From Neomoorella thermoacetica (GTDB lineage: Bacteria; Bacillota; DSM-521; Neomoorellales; Neomoorellaceae), in the NCBI RefSeq assembly GCF_001875325.1, contig NZ_MDDC01000014.1, positions 1 to 64,000 on the forward strand: 64,000 nt of DNA, written 5' to 3'. Numbering within the stretch: the first letter of the stretch is position 1; the number at the start of each line of letters is the position of its first letter. The notes below the pieces were generated by a model. It was not told the origin of the DNA. It made no database searches and worked only from the letters and a program-made list of their open reading frames with translations. Of the stretch, positions 9,375 through 18,610 are shown one piece after another. The translations under genes and the position numbers were made by a program.

Positions 9375-10350
9375 CAATGAGCGTAGATATGACTAGGCTC
9401 GAAATGGTTATTAAACTCAGCCCTCCCAGCTCGATATCTCCTAGCCGCTATTACAGCTAGTTCCTGTGCAGGCTAAGGGAGGTTCTCTCATCTAGCGGCC
9501 TGGCCCCGCTGCTACCAATTCCCCCTGGGGTAAGGATGGGTACCGTTATCCAATTATTTTTTAAAAGTGTTATCGGATGCAGGGAAGCACCAGCGGACCT
9601 CGAAGTAGTGTGGGCCTCTTGTGAAAGCAGGGTTGAGAAAGCTATGACAGATCTCTGGACAGAATCCCACCTTGTCCCCCTGCGCGTTTCAGTACCAGGT
9701 TATGAAATTAAAAAAAGATGGCATTTCGCACTGCCTCGCAGCTAGCCACCGCTGGTACTGGCCACAAAAGTGGTGACGCCCATCCTCGCCCGGGATGGTT
9801 ACAGGGCTGTCTTGTAATCTTCCAAGATAACATCGCCATCAGGCAGGGTAATAACGGAGTCGATCTTGCCCCTGACCAGCCCGTTCCTGCTCTGGTACCA
9901 AGCCTCACAAAGATGACTGGCCCCGCCCGAATACGAATTGCAAATGAAGCTCTATGCTTCCTTATTTTGGGCCAGTACTGGTACCAGGCCGGCCGTGCTT
10001 AGATTAGTAGGCCTGGACAGGGTAGTTTACGAGGTTAATTTTACGCCGCAGGAATGCAATGAATTACAGGATAATGCCAGGCAAGTTCTTATTGAAACAA
10101 GTAACTTAATGAAGGAAGCAAGAGATCAATTACAATATAGTAAATACTTTAGCAAATCCAGGGCCACAAGCATGCCAGGCTTGCGTGTACCGCCCTGCTT
10201 GTTATCCTTACTGGGAGAAAAAGGGTAGTGCTGTGACTACGACCGGGTGGCCCACGATATTAGAGGCTTAATTGTTGAGATAGCCAAGCTAGGGAATGGG
10301 AGAGGCTTAGTTATACCCACCTTCGGCTTTTTTATTTACGACTACCTGGG
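9371..10350 (+). pseudogene. Decayed RecB/Cas4-like PD-(D/E)XK nuclease with an inverted core
   Basis: One reading frame, overlapping the helicase stop by ATGA, shows pieces of an Fe-S PD-(D/E)XK nuclease. The start has ISPSRYYS, then an in-frame TAG (9458-9460) and FLC (first cluster Cys). Next come GTVIQLFFK (normally GxxxH) and SVPGYEIKKRWHFA, then a second TAG (9743-9745). After further stops, YELQMKLYASLFW (about 9934-9972) matches the conserved QLxLYA region. In a shifted frame, 10173-10202 gives C-x2-C-x5-C, the C-terminal Fe-S cysteines. The catalytic part is missing from this strand but is present on the other (see 9799-9930). The gene would have been a functional partner of the helicase; it is now inactive here unless repaired by inversion. 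Confidence 0.7.
9799..9930 (-). pseudogene. Inverted catalytic segment of the PD-(D/E)XK nuclease
   Basis: Read on the minus strand, this segment encodes ...GLVRGKIDSVITLPDGDVI followed by LEDYKTAL and a stop (TAA, 9799-9801). This is the textbook GxID...DG...(D/E)xK core of RecB/Cas4-type nucleases: Asp of motif II in GKID and Asp/Lys of motif III in EDYKT. Exactly this piece is absent from the flanking plus-strand pseudogene, between SVPGYEIKKRWHFA and YELQMKLYA. The breakpoints fall at about 9746-9799 and 9921-9935. I found no long inverted repeats there, only short GGCC-containing words. Confidence 0.65.
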
Positions 10351-10370
10351 TAGCCTATGAAGCTCTTTCT

Positions 10371-10637
10371 TTGATAAAAAGCAGGATGGGTTATAAGAAA
10401 ACACTGGAGCTTTGGGAGGTATTGAATAACCAGCGGTTAGTAAAACTTGTCAGGGTTAGCCGGATAATGGAGGAAGCCGGGCTGAAAATATTCTTTGATT
10501 ACCAGGATAAGACCTGGGGAGTAGTGGACTGTATTTCTATAGCTACTATGCGCTTACTAAATTGCCGGCGGGCTTTTGCTTTTGATGAGCATTTTCGTGA
10601 GGCGGGCAGGCAAAGTGGGCTGGAAATTTTACCTTGA
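10371..10637 (+). pseudogene. VapC-like PIN-domain protein, N-terminus missing
   Basis: The 88-residue frame contains the C-terminal half of a PIN-domain ribonuclease: DKTWGVVDCISIATMR followed by AFAFDEHFREAG, corresponding to the usual DxxWSLxDCISF...DxHFxxAGF. The N-terminal DTSALLAL strand with the first catalytic Asp is absent upstream, so this is a truncated toxin gene and not an active one. No antitoxin partner is visible. It sits at the end of the accessory island. Confidence 0.6.
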
Positions 10638-10758
10638 TCCCTAGCTGCCGCTGGCGCCACCCGGCCTGCCGGCCGGGTCCCGCCACGTGCCCTGGGGTGT
10701 AGCTGGTAGCCACAACCCTCCGGGACGTGACGGCAAAGGATGATACAGTGTTGTCATT

Positions 10759-13017
10759 TCATTCGTTAATAGTGTCGCCTGCGGCATGAGCCTCCCGTCC
10801 GCCAGACGCTAGCCATTGCTCCAGTTCTCCGGCCGTCGTCACCGGCGCCCGGCAGGCGAAGTTGCGGCACAGGTAAAGGGTGGCTTTACCGTTTACCGGT
10901 TTCTGGCCGGCGGTATAGGGGATGAGCCTGGTTACTTCCTCACCCTCCCGGCCGCCGGGACGCAGCACCAGGACGGCTGAGGGCAGGTAGGCCGCCCTTA
11001 GCACGCGGAGCAGGGCGCGGGCATCTTCTGTTTCCCGTTCCCCGGCCAGGACTATTTCTGTCACCGGCCCCAGGTAGAAGTCCAGGGCACAGAGGTAGAA
11101 GGAATAGCCCCGGGGGTATTCGGCCACCGTGCCGGCCAGGGCACGTACTTGAGCTGCGGCTTCTTCTTCCAGCCGGCTGTCCCCGGTGATGCGGGCCAGG
11201 CGCAGCAGGTTTAAGGCTGCTACCGAATTGCCGGAGGGAATGGCGCCGTCATAGACTTCCCGGGGCCGGACCGGTAGTTCCCCGGCGCCGTGAGGGGTGA
11301 AAAAGTAGCCGCCCCCTTCGTCCCGGAAGAGTTCCTGCATCTGCCGCGTCAAAGCCAGGGCCTCCCGGAGGTAACTCGTCTCAAAGGTGGCCTGGTAGAG
11401 TTCGATGAGCCCCCAGGTGAGAAAGGCATAATCGTCAAGGTAGGCCGGGAAAGCAGCCTGGCCTTCCCGGTAGCGGGCCTGCAGGCGCCCCTCCGCATCG
11501 CGCAGATGGGTTAGGATAAACCAGGCCGCCCTGGCGGCCGCCGCGGCATAGGCGGGTTCATCGAGCACCCAGGCGCCCCGGGCCAGGGCGGCGATCATCA
11601 GCCCGTTCCAGGCAGTGAGGATTTTATCATCCCGGTGGGGATGGACCCGCTTTTCCCGGGCGGCGAAGAGTTTTTCGCGGGCCGCAGCCAATCGGGCCGC
11701 CGTTGCTGGGCCAAAACCGGCCAGGGTGGTTGGCCCCCGGCCGGGCAGCCGGTCCTCCTCCGGACTACCTTTAGCGCAGCCCCCGCCGCCGGAAATGCCG
11801 CTTGCTCTCCCGCCTTGCTCCCGGGGCTGCCTCTGATCGCCAGCGGTATCATTGCTCTCATTGCCACTGGTACCGGCGGCAAAGAGGGCTTCTCCCCGGC
11901 CAATCAAATTGGGAATACTGCGCCCCTCGAAGTTACCTCCGGCGGTTATATCAAAGTAACGGCAAAAGAACTCCCCTTCTTCAGGACCGAGGACCTCCCG
12001 GACCTGGCCGGGTGTCCAGAGGTAAAAACGGCCCTCTTCTCCTTCGGAATCGGCGTCCAGGGCGGAGTAAAATCCTCCCTCTGGGCTGGTCATGTCCCGC
12101 AACACCCAGGTGAATATCTCCCGGGCGACATGGCCGTAGACAGCTTTGCCCGTTGCTTGCCTGGCTTCCAGGTAGGCCAGGGCCAGCAGGGCGTTGTCAT
12201 ACAGCATTTTCTCAAAGTGAGGCACCAGCCAGCGGTGGTCGGTAGAATAGCGGGCGAAGCCAAAACCGATATGGTCGTAAATGCCACCGCAGTACATAGC
12301 CTGCAGGGTTTTTTCCACCATGGCCAGGGCGCCCGCTTCATCATACCTTTTCCAGTAACGCAGTAAAAACAAAAGCTGGTGGGGGCTGGGAAACTTAGGA
12401 GCTTCACTGAAACCGCCATAGAGAGGGTCGAAACCCGCCCGGAGTTGTTGCCAGCCCTTTTCCAGGACCTGCGCCCCGGGTTCTCCCGGCTGCGTTGGGG
12501 CAAACTGGCGCGCAACGTGTTTTATCAATTCCGCGCCGGAGTCTTCCAGCTCCTCGCGGTGGGTCGCCCATTTTTCCCGGATCAACTTTAAAAGCTCCAC
12601 CAGGCCGGGCCGGCCGTACCGGCTGTGCTTGGGGAAATAGGTGCCGGCATAAAAGGGCCTTTTCTCCGGCGTCAGGAAAACTGTCAGGGGCCAGCCGCCG
12701 CTGCCGGTCAGGGCCTGGCAGGCGGCCATATAGACCTGGTCGATGTCCGGCCGCTCTTCCCGGTCGACCTTGATAGCGATAAAGCTATCGTTGAGGAGGG
12801 CGGCTACCTCTTCATCGTTAAAGGATTCCCTGGCCATGACGTGGCACCAGTGACAGGTGGAATAGCCGATGGATAAAAATACCGGCTTATCTTCCCGCCT
12901 GGCCCGGGCAAAGGCCTCTTCGCCCCAGGGATACCAATCGACGGGGTTGTAGGCGTGCTGCAGCAGGTAGGGGCTTTTTTCATGGATTAAACGGTTGGGC
13001 CGGCGCAGATCGGGCAC
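10759..13017 (-). CDS. Thioredoxin-domain protein of the YyaL/SSP411 (DUF255) family
   Basis: A 752-aa protein begins with the family signature ([13 protein letters not shown], then [12 protein letters not shown] with the CxxC pair near residue 57), followed by a long (alpha/alpha) barrel resembling N-acylglucosamine 2-epimerase/cellobiose-epimerase folds. Function in bacteria is poorly known. It is longer than the usual ~680 residues: a Gly/Pro/Arg-rich low-complexity stretch (about residues 373-435, around [20 protein letters not shown]) interrupts the barrel. The start is GTG at 13017, with a strong AAGGAGGGGG ribosome site 5 bases upstream. It is monocistronic. Bases 12678-12848 of the gene are duplicated at 20261-20431. 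Confidence 0.85.
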   Translation of the reverse strand: MPDLRRPNRLIHEKSPYLLQHAYNPVDWYPWGEEAFARARREDKPVFLSIGYSTCHWCHVMARESFNDEEVAALLNDSFIAIKVDREERPDIDQVYMAACQALTGSGGWPLTVFLTPEKRPFYAGTYFPKHSRYGRPGLVELLKLIREKWATHREELEDSGAELIKHVARQFAPTQPGEPGAQVLEKGWQQLRAGFDPLYGGFSEAPKFPSPHQLLFLLRYWKRYDEAGALAMVEKTLQAMYCGGIYDHIGFGFARYSTDHRWLVPHFEKMLYDNALLALAYLEARQATGKAVYGHVAREIFTWVLRDMTSPEGGFYSALDADSEGEEGRFYLWTPGQVREVLGPEEGEFFCRYFDITAGGNFEGRSIPNLIGRGEALFAAGTSGNESNDTAGDQRQPREQGGRASGISGGGGCAKGSPEEDRLPGRGPTTLAGFGPATAARLAAAREKLFAAREKRVHPHRDDKILTAWNGLMIAALARGAWVLDEPAYAAAAARAAWFILTHLRDAEGRLQARYREGQAAFPAYLDDYAFLTWGLIELYQATFETSYLREALALTRQMQELFRDEGGGYFFTPHGAGELPVRPREVYDGAIPSGNSVAALNLLRLARITGDSRLEEEAAAQVRALAGTVAEYPRGYSFYLCALDFYLGPVTEIVLAGERETEDARALLRVLRAAYLPSAVLVLRPGGREGEEVTRLIPYTAGQKPVNGKATLYLCRNFACRAPVTTAGELEQWLASGGREAHAAGDTINE
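12678..12848 (+). repeat. 171-bp duplicated segment, copy A (inside the yyaL-like gene)
   Basis: This part of the YyaL-family gene matches 20261-20431 base for base except for one difference noticed (TTGATAGCGAT here, TTGATGGCGAT there). Copy A is the source, because it lies inside an intact gene. Confidence 0.95.
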
Positions 13018-13164
13018 AGCACCCCCTCCTTTCTATGAAGTTATTTTCCCCTGCCTGGTGATAGGTCATAACTTTCCTAAAGGGAACTTGACGCCAATCC
13101 TCCCCTCTGGTGGGAGGAAATTTATGACCCTGCGGTAGCCAGGGGATATTTAATCCCACTTTAT

Positions 13165-13198
13165 GAGACAATGGTCCATAAAACGGAGAGGAAGCGGC
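13165..13198 (+). repeat. 34-bp dispersed repeat, copy A
   Basis: The 34 bases beginning GAGACAATGGTCCATAAAAC are identical to 22031-22064. Similarity continues more weakly for another ~25 bases (GGGAGATGGCCTGGAGG against GAAGAGGGCCTGGAGG). Both copies lie in non-coding sequence next to gene fragments. The sequence from 13199 to 13417 shows no gene. Confidence 0.9.
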
Positions 13199-13420
13199 GA
13201 GGGTGGGGAGATGGCCTGGAGGGGCGAATTAAATTATACCCTGAATCCGTGATAATAACAACCGGCTGAGGCTCGTACTAACATTAAATAGTACTAGTAG
13301 TTATATTTAACATCTGCTGTACATTGAATTGGATGTAATGTTGATTATATGGACCATAATTAAAACCCCTACTTAAAGCCACTTTATAAAAAAGGGTAAC
13401 AGTAAACTACACCTCCTGTC

Positions 13421-13675
13421 CTAAGAGGCTTGGGCCTGCTTAAAAAAACTAACTGTAGCCAGAAGTTCTTCTTTTAGCGAGAGGCTAAACTGCCCCAGAA
13501 GCCTTAGAATGTTGTAGGCAAAAACACCCAGGTGTAATACCAGGTCATTGGTGGCAAATTTGCCGCTGGGCAGCCGCTCCAGGTCTAAATCGTTTTTGAT
13601 TAGCTTGCTAAACCCAGGCAAAGTGCTCAAGGCAACCAGGAAAGCGGCAAAATACGAACTGTTCGATACCGCCAT
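13421..13675 (-). pseudogene. IS1380-type transposase, C-terminal fragment
   Basis: The 84-residue minus-strand frame contains DLDLERLPSGKFATNDLVLH followed by LGVFAYNILRLLGQ, a typical C-terminal signature of IS1380-family DDE transposases. Upstream frames (to about 13800) show only broken pieces, so this is a residue of an inactivated element. Confidence 0.65.
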
Positions 13676-13852
13676 CTCGAGCTAATAGGCTACGGGGATG
13701 GAAAGTATGGAGGAAAAATAACATCCAGCGTCGAATCTTCTGAAGAAAAATAAGAAACTCCCGCCCCGACGCCACCCCTGGCCCCACCCACGCCCACATC
13801 CTGCACAGGTACGGCGCCGGGACAAGAACCGCAAAAAGGTAAATCCCTTGGC

Positions 13853-13966
13853 CTGTCGGTCGGGCTGGCGCGGTTTCCGGCGGAAGGGGAGGACATAGAC
13901 GCCCTTCTAGCCGTGGCCGGCGCCAGGATGTACGCTTATAAGGAGGCTAGGCGGGGGCGAAGGTAA
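13853..13966 (+). pseudogene. GGDEF-domain C-terminal remnant
   Basis: The frame ending at TAA 13964-13966 reads LSVGLARFPAEGEDIDALL then ARMYAYKEARRGRR. This is the C-terminal end of a diguanylate cyclase GGDEF domain (SxGxAxxP...LLxxADxxMYxAK). Nothing of the active site remains. It may be debris of a second c-di-GMP gene next to the HD-GYP sensor. Confidence 0.6.
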
Positions 13967-14013
13967 CTGCCCTTGCCAGCCCCAGGCGCAGGGAGGCGGT
14001 CTACAGAAGCGTG

Positions 14014-14260
14014 ATGCACATGGCGTCTATCCACATACTGCCCGAGACCAGAGACTATATCTTCCCCCTGCACCTAGAAGAAATGACTGCCCAGGATCAG
14101 CTTCCTCCGGGAGGGAATCCGGGAGTCCCTCCTGGTCTGGCCCCGTGACGGCGAGCTCATCCTCGTGGACGGGTATTACCGCTACAAGCTGGCCGTGAAG
14201 CACGGCCTCAAATTCGAGGTCTGCGTACCCGCTCTGGTGGCAGGCTGCCGCAAGGGCCAC
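14014..14260 (+). pseudogene. ParB-like nuclease domain, frameshifted remnant
   Basis: An ATG frame (14014-14148) encodes IHILPETRDYIFPLHLEEMT, and a +1 frame continues with LREGIRESLLVWPRDGELIL then VDGYYRYKLAVKHGLKFEV. Together these match the ParB N-terminal domain (LxxSIxxxGIxxPLLVxxxxxxxxLVDGHRRYxAA). A single-base shift near 14105 separates them. The second piece runs in frame into the downstream sensor gene, so automatic calls would place a false start for that gene at 14165. Confidence 0.6.
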
Positions 14261-14290
14261 TTGGTAACTCGAAACCATGGAGATGAGAGT

Positions 14291-16129
14291 GTGGAGTCGT
14301 TAAATGAAAAGAAAAATCTCCCTGATGCCTCCCGCGCTGCAACTGCAGCGGCTGACAATGCAGTGGAACCCCCCACGGAACTCCTCGCGCTTCTGGAAAC
14401 CAGCCTCGACCGCGTGCTTAGGGCACTGGGCCTGAAAATGGGGACTATCTGGCTCCATTCCTACAGGATGACACGCGGCTTGCCGCAAGAGGTTGTAGAC
14501 ATCGAGAAAGTGGCAGCTTATACCGGCCTGAGCATCCCCCACGTGCAGGCCGTTCCCGACTGGCAAAAAATCGAAGAAACCCATCCCGAACTAGCACCAC
14601 TGGCAGGCGTAATGGAACGCATGGGTATTCGGGCATCCATTGCTGTTTTCCTCCAACAAGAAGGCCGGACGGGCGGACTTGTCGTGGCCGCACCCCAACC
14701 GCGGGCGTGGGCCGGTACGGAAATAGCCCTCGTGGAAACCGTAGCCCACCTGCTTGAAATGGCCATTAAAACACTGGGTGCACAGGAAAAGCGACGCGAA
14801 AGCGTGCAGCGGTACCGCTACCTCTTCGACAACATAGGCAGCGGCGTGGCGGTATACGAGGCGGTAGACGACGGCGAAGATTTCATCTTCAAGGATTTCA
14901 ATCGGGCCGCGGAGCTAATAGAAGGCGTCAGGAAGGAAGAACTTCTGGGCTGTAGGGTGACAGAGGTGTTCCCCGGGTTTGGGGAGTCCGGACTTCTGGA
15001 GGTCTTTCGGAGGGTCTGGAGGACGGGCAAGCCGGAGCACTATCCGGCTGCCCGGTACCGGGACATCTGCCGGGAAGGATGGCGGGAATACTACGTCTAT
15101 AAACTTCCCTCCGGCGAAATCGTGGCCGTTTATAACGACGTCACCGAGCGCAAGCAGATGGAGGAGGAGATACGCAGGGTCAACCGCGCCCTCAAAGTGC
15201 TCAGCAAATGCAACGAGGCATTGGTGCGGGTGGCGGAAAAAGTCACGCTGTTAAAGGAGATTTGCCGCCTGCTGGTGGAGGAGGGCGGCTACCGGCTGGC
15301 ATGGGTGGGCTTTGCCGAGCAGGATGCGGCGCAAACGGTGCGCCCGGTAGCGCAGTCCGGATTTGAAGAAGGCTATCTCGAAATGGTCACCATCACCTTA
15401 GACGATTCGGAAACCGGCCACGGGCCCACCAGCACGGCCATTCGCACCGGCCAACCGGCGGTTGTCAGAAACATACTGACCGATCCCGCTTACGCTCCCT
15501 GGCGCGGGGAGGCCACCCGCCGCGGCTATGCATCCTCTATTGCTCTGCCGCTTACCGACGGGGGCGAGACGTTCGGCGCGCTCAACATATACGCCTCCGA
15601 GCCGAATGCATTTGCCCCTCACGAAATCGAGTTGCTGTGCAAACTGGCCAACAACCTGGCGTTTGGGATTAAAGCCCTGCGTACCCTGAACGCCCTGCGC
15701 GAAAGCGAGGCTAAATATCGCAACCTGGTAGAGCAGGCCTCCGATGGTATCTTCCTGGCCGATGTCCAGGGCCGCCTTGTGGACGTTAACCCTAGTGGTT
15801 GCGCTCTAATTGGCTATACGCGTAATGAGGTACTGAAACTCAGCCTCCAGGATTTGATTCCGCCGGAGGACCTGGCCGCACAGCCTGTTCACTTTGACGA
15901 CATACGGGATGGGAAAACCATTCTCATCAAACGGAGGTTAAGGTGCAAGGACGGCTCAGTCGTACCGGTCGAGATCAGCGCCAAAGTGCTGGATAACGGG
16001 CTATTGCAGGGTATCGTCCGGGACGTGACCGAGCACAAGCGGATGGAGGAGGAAATAGGCCGCCAGGTCGCCCGTGCGGAGGCCCTGCTGCGCATCGCCT
16101 CTCGCCTCAACGCCCAGCTGGAAATGGAC
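14291..16129 (+). pseudogene. Sensor protein, N-terminal part (GAF-PAS-GAF-PAS), interrupted by IS66
   Basis: The 613 codons up to the insertion encode a GAF-like domain (about 20-165), a PAS/PAC domain ending YNDVTERKQMEEE (about 185-305), a second GAF (about 320-470) and a second PAS ending VRDVTEHKRMEEE (about 485-600). GTG 14291 is preferred as start, with GGAG at 14279-14282; the longer frame from 14165 is a read-in from the ParB remnant. The frame runs five codons into the IS66 end and stops at 16144. The rest of the protein resumes at 18611 in the same frame after precise excision, giving a 1129-aa GAF-PAS-GAF-PAS-GAF-GAF-HD-GYP c-di-GMP phosphodiesterase. The truncated product may still fold but has no output domain. 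Confidence 0.85.
16122..16129. repeat. Target-site duplication of IS66 element, left copy
   Basis: AAATGGAC here is repeated exactly at 18603-18610, flanking the element. Eight bases is the standard IS66 duplication length. Confidence 0.95.
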
Positions 16130-16181
16130 GTAAGCGTAAAATAACCCCCACGTATCATCTGAGGTGGGGGCAAAAACAAGC

Positions 16182-17756
16182 TTAATTATTCGCAAGGCAG
16201 ACAGGAGGCAAAGTTTCCGACCACGGCAGAAGCTGATCCAGGGCATCTTTGTCCTGGAGGTCCAGGTTGGGAAGTTTTTCAAAGAGGTGAATGAGATAGT
16301 GGAAGAGATTTAACCCGTTTTCTTTGGCTGTTTCTATGATGCTGTAGGTAATGGCGCTGGCTTTAGCACCCCGTGGTGTATTGGCAAACAACCAATTCTT
16401 ACGGCCGATGACGAAGGGCTTGATGGAGCGCTCGCTGCGGTTGTTGTCGAGTTCCAGACGCCCGTCTTGCAAGAAGGCGACGAGTTTATCCCACTGGCCC
16501 AGGCAATAGTAAATCGCCTGCCCAAAGGAACTTTTGGGCAGTACCCGGGCTTTTTGGTTTTTAAGCCACGCCAAAAAGGCGTCCAGCACGGGCCGGCTGC
16601 GCACCTGGCGGATTTGATAGCGTTCTTCCGGTGTTGCCTCTTTCAACTCGCGCTCTATGGCAAAGAGCCGGTTGCAGAACTCCAGCCCCTCCCGGGCGGT
16701 TACGGGTGCATTGCGTTTATCTTCCGGCAGGGCCTTTAAGGCTTCGTCGAACTTGCGCCGGGCATGGGCCCAGCAGCCGACCAGGGTGACATCTGGAAGT
16801 TCATTGTAGCCGGCATAGCCGTCAACGTGCAAATAACCCTTAAAACCTGACAGGAAGCGGCGGGGGTGTTTGCCGGCCCGGGTGGTCTGGTAGTCGTAAA
16901 GGATGATGGGAGGTCCGTCCCGCCCGGTACGGTAAAGCCAAAGATAAGACTTAGTGGTAGCTTCCCTTCCAGGTTCCTGAAGCACTTGTAAGGTGGTCTC
17001 GTCGGCATGGAGGATATCTCTTGTAAGAAGGTATTCATGGAGGCGGTCGTAAATAAGGGCTAACCACTTATTTGCCCCGTACAGCACCCAGTTGGCCATT
17101 GTCTGCCGGGACAGTTCAATCCCCAAACCTTTAAACTGCTGTTCCTGGCGGTAGAGGGGCAGACCTGCCCCGTATTTCTGGGTCATAATGTAGGCCATGA
17201 GGGAGGGAGATACCGGGCTCCCGGGAAGTATAGGCGCCGGAATAGGTGCCGTGACAACGGGAGTGGTTATCTCTTCCTTCTCGCAGCGGCGGCAGGAATA
17301 GACGTAGCGCACATGCTTAACCACTTTCACCTGGGCCGGGATGACTTTTAGTTCCTGCCGCACCTCGGTGCTCATTTCATGCAAAGGACCGCCGCAGCAA
17401 GGGCAGACCCGTTCTTCTTCCGGCAGGCGGTGCTCTACTATTTCTACCGGCAGATCTTCCAGGTTCATCTCCCGGCGGCCGCGCCCTTTGCGGCGCTGGT
17501 AGGTGATGGTTTCCAAATCCGGCTCCGGCGCCTCCGGCCGGGCTTCCACTTCCGCCTCATTAAAAAGCAAGAGCTGCTCTTGTAAAGGTGTGGTCCGTTC
17601 GCTGGAAACACCGAATTGCCGCTTCTTGCTTAAACGGAACTGCTCCATAAACCAGTTTAGCTTGGCGGTCAGTTCGGCGTTCTCCCGTTCCAGCTGGATA
17701 CAACGTTCTCGCAGCTCTTCTATGGTCATGGCGGTGATAGATTGCGAAGTGTTCAT
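16182..17756 (-). CDS. tnpC: IS66 transposase TnpC
   Basis: The 524-aa DDE transposase of the element. An N-terminal coiled-coil-like region (about 10-45) is followed by a zinc-binding segment CPCCGGPL...CRRCEKEE (about 118-162). The catalytic domain has DETTLQVL (first Asp), [10 protein letters not shown] (second Asp) and the C-terminal [20 protein letters not shown] with the catalytic Glu. Length and motifs are normal for IS66. It is translated after tnpA-tnpB, with an 80-bp gap. Confidence 0.95.
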   Translation of the reverse strand: MNTSQSITAMTIEELRERCIQLERENAELTAKLNWFMEQFRLSKKRQFGVSSERTTPLQEQLLLFNEAEVEARPEAPEPDLETITYQRRKGRGRREMNLEDLPVEIVEHRLPEEERVCPCCGGPLHEMSTEVRQELKVIPAQVKVVKHVRYVYSCRRCEKEEITTPVVTAPIPAPILPGSPVSPSLMAYIMTQKYGAGLPLYRQEQQFKGLGIELSRQTMANWVLYGANKWLALIYDRLHEYLLTRDILHADETTLQVLQEPGREATTKSYLWLYRTGRDGPPIILYDYQTTRAGKHPRRFLSGFKGYLHVDGYAGYNELPDVTLVGCWAHARRKFDEALKALPEDKRNAPVTAREGLEFCNRLFAIERELKEATPEERYQIRQVRSRPVLDAFLAWLKNQKARVLPKSSFGQAIYYCLGQWDKLVAFLQDGRLELDNNRSERSIKPFVIGRKNWLFANTPRGAKASAITYSIIETAKENGLNLFHYLIHLFEKLPNLDLQDKDALDQLLPWSETLPPVCLANN

Positions 17757-17836
17757 GCTTTAATGATTCGACGAATCGCGTCGAATTCCTCTAGAATCAA
17801 CCACAAACAGAAAATATTTCTTTCTGGCGATTTCTA

Positions 17837-18193
17837 TTACAAGATGGTACGCGCTTTTACCTCGGGATGGGCTTGGGGCTGTTTTAAGGGGAGGCCGTCA
17901 AGCAGCCAGCGCAGCTCCCGGCGGCTTATGGTGATGGTTGCCGAAGTGTTTCTTTCCGGCCATAGGAATTTGCCCTTCTCCAGCCGGCGGTAATAAAGCC
18001 AGAAACCGTTATGCTCCCAATGGAGAATCTTTAGTTTATCCCGCTGGCGGTTACAGAAAACGAAAAGGCAAGAAGAGAAGGGGTCCAGCTCGAACCCTTC
18101 CTTGACCAGCACCGCCAGGCCGTCAATGGACTTGCGCAAATCCGTTGCACCGCAGGCGAGATAAACCCGGTCGATGCCTGTTTCGTTTAGCAT
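17837..18193 (-). CDS. tnpB: IS66 accessory protein TnpB
   Basis: A 118-aa IS66 Orf2 protein with the characteristic CGATDLRKSIDGLAVLV near the N-terminus and FVFCNRQRDKLKILHWEHNG in the middle. It is required for transposition of IS66 elements, with unknown biochemical role. Its start overlaps the end of tnpA by 7 bases, pointing to coupled translation. Confidence 0.95.
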   Translation of the reverse strand: MLNETGIDRVYLACGATDLRKSIDGLAVLVKEGFELDPFSSCLFVFCNRQRDKLKILHWEHNGFWLYYRRLEKGKFLWPERNTSATITISRRELRWLLDGLPLKQPQAHPEVKARTIL

Positions 18194-18513
18194 AAAGCCA
18201 CCAGCGCCTTAACTACCTGAGAAAGCAGGGCGGGATCAAAGCCGGGCTTTACTTCGATGCTGACCGGTCCTACATTAACCAGTAAAGCGTGGCCCTGTTC
18301 TATAGATGCCTGCTCGGTTATTTTTACCGGCAACCACCGGTTTGAGTTTCCCGGGGAAACCACATCCTGGTTTTTATACTTCCGCAGCCAATACCATAAT
18401 TGTTTGGAGTTAACGTCCTCATGGGAGGAGCACCATTCTTTTACGCTCTGCCCACTCTTCTTGTATTCAGCTATCCGGGTTTCCCATAGTGCTTGCCGTT
18501 CAGCTTTGGTCAT
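18187..18513 (-). CDS. tnpA: IS66 accessory protein TnpA
   Basis: A 108-aa IS66 Orf1-type protein with an N-terminal helix-turn-helix-like region (KSGQSVKEWCSSHEDVNSKQ, then LWYWLRKYK) that probably binds the element ends. It is the first gene of the tnpA-tnpB-tnpC operon. A clear AGGAGG ribosome site lies just upstream of the ATG. Confidence 0.9.
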   Translation of the reverse strand: MTKAERQALWETRIAEYKKSGQSVKEWCSSHEDVNSKQLWYWLRKYKNQDVVSPGNSNRWLPVKITEQASIEQGHALLVNVGPVSIEVKPGFDPALLSQVVKALVALC

Positions 18514-18602
18514 AAGAAAAAAACCTCCTCAGCGTGTTTTCTGAGAAGGATTATCCCCTAAACCTGGGTATGATGCCAAGGTGGGTTGTATTTGACGCTT
18601 AC

Positions 18603-18610
18603 AAATGGAC
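18603..18610. repeat. Target-site duplication of IS66 element, right copy
   Basis: AAATGGAC, identical to 16122-16129. One copy belongs to the original sensor gene. Confidence 0.95.

Larger units (their letters stand above)
16130..18602 (-). mobile_element. Complete IS66-family insertion sequence
   Basis: The element is 2473 bp. It starts GTAAGCGTAAAATAACCCCC and ends with the imperfect inverted complement ...TTTGACGCTTAC, the IS66-specific GTAAGCG ends. It carries tnpA, tnpB and tnpC on the minus strand and is flanked by perfect 8-bp duplications AAATGGAC. All three genes are open, and with the intact ends this suggests a recent and possibly still active insertion. Confidence 0.95.

Noticed and set aside
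9746-9978. Site-specific inversion by flanking inverted repeats GTACTGGCC (9755-9763) and GGCCAGTAC (9970-9978)
   Set aside because: The right repeat lies beyond the forward-oriented YELQMKLYASLFW region, so it cannot be the boundary of the inverted core. It may be chance.
9718-10002. 94-aa plus-strand ORF across the nuclease remnant
   Set aside because: It is an out-of-frame read through the inverted segment; its sequence has no protein-like pattern, while the other frames show nuclease motifs.
11290-12876. Several long plus-strand ORFs opposite the YyaL-family gene
   Set aside because: They are antisense shadows of a GC-rich coding gene, without ribosome sites or recognisable domains.
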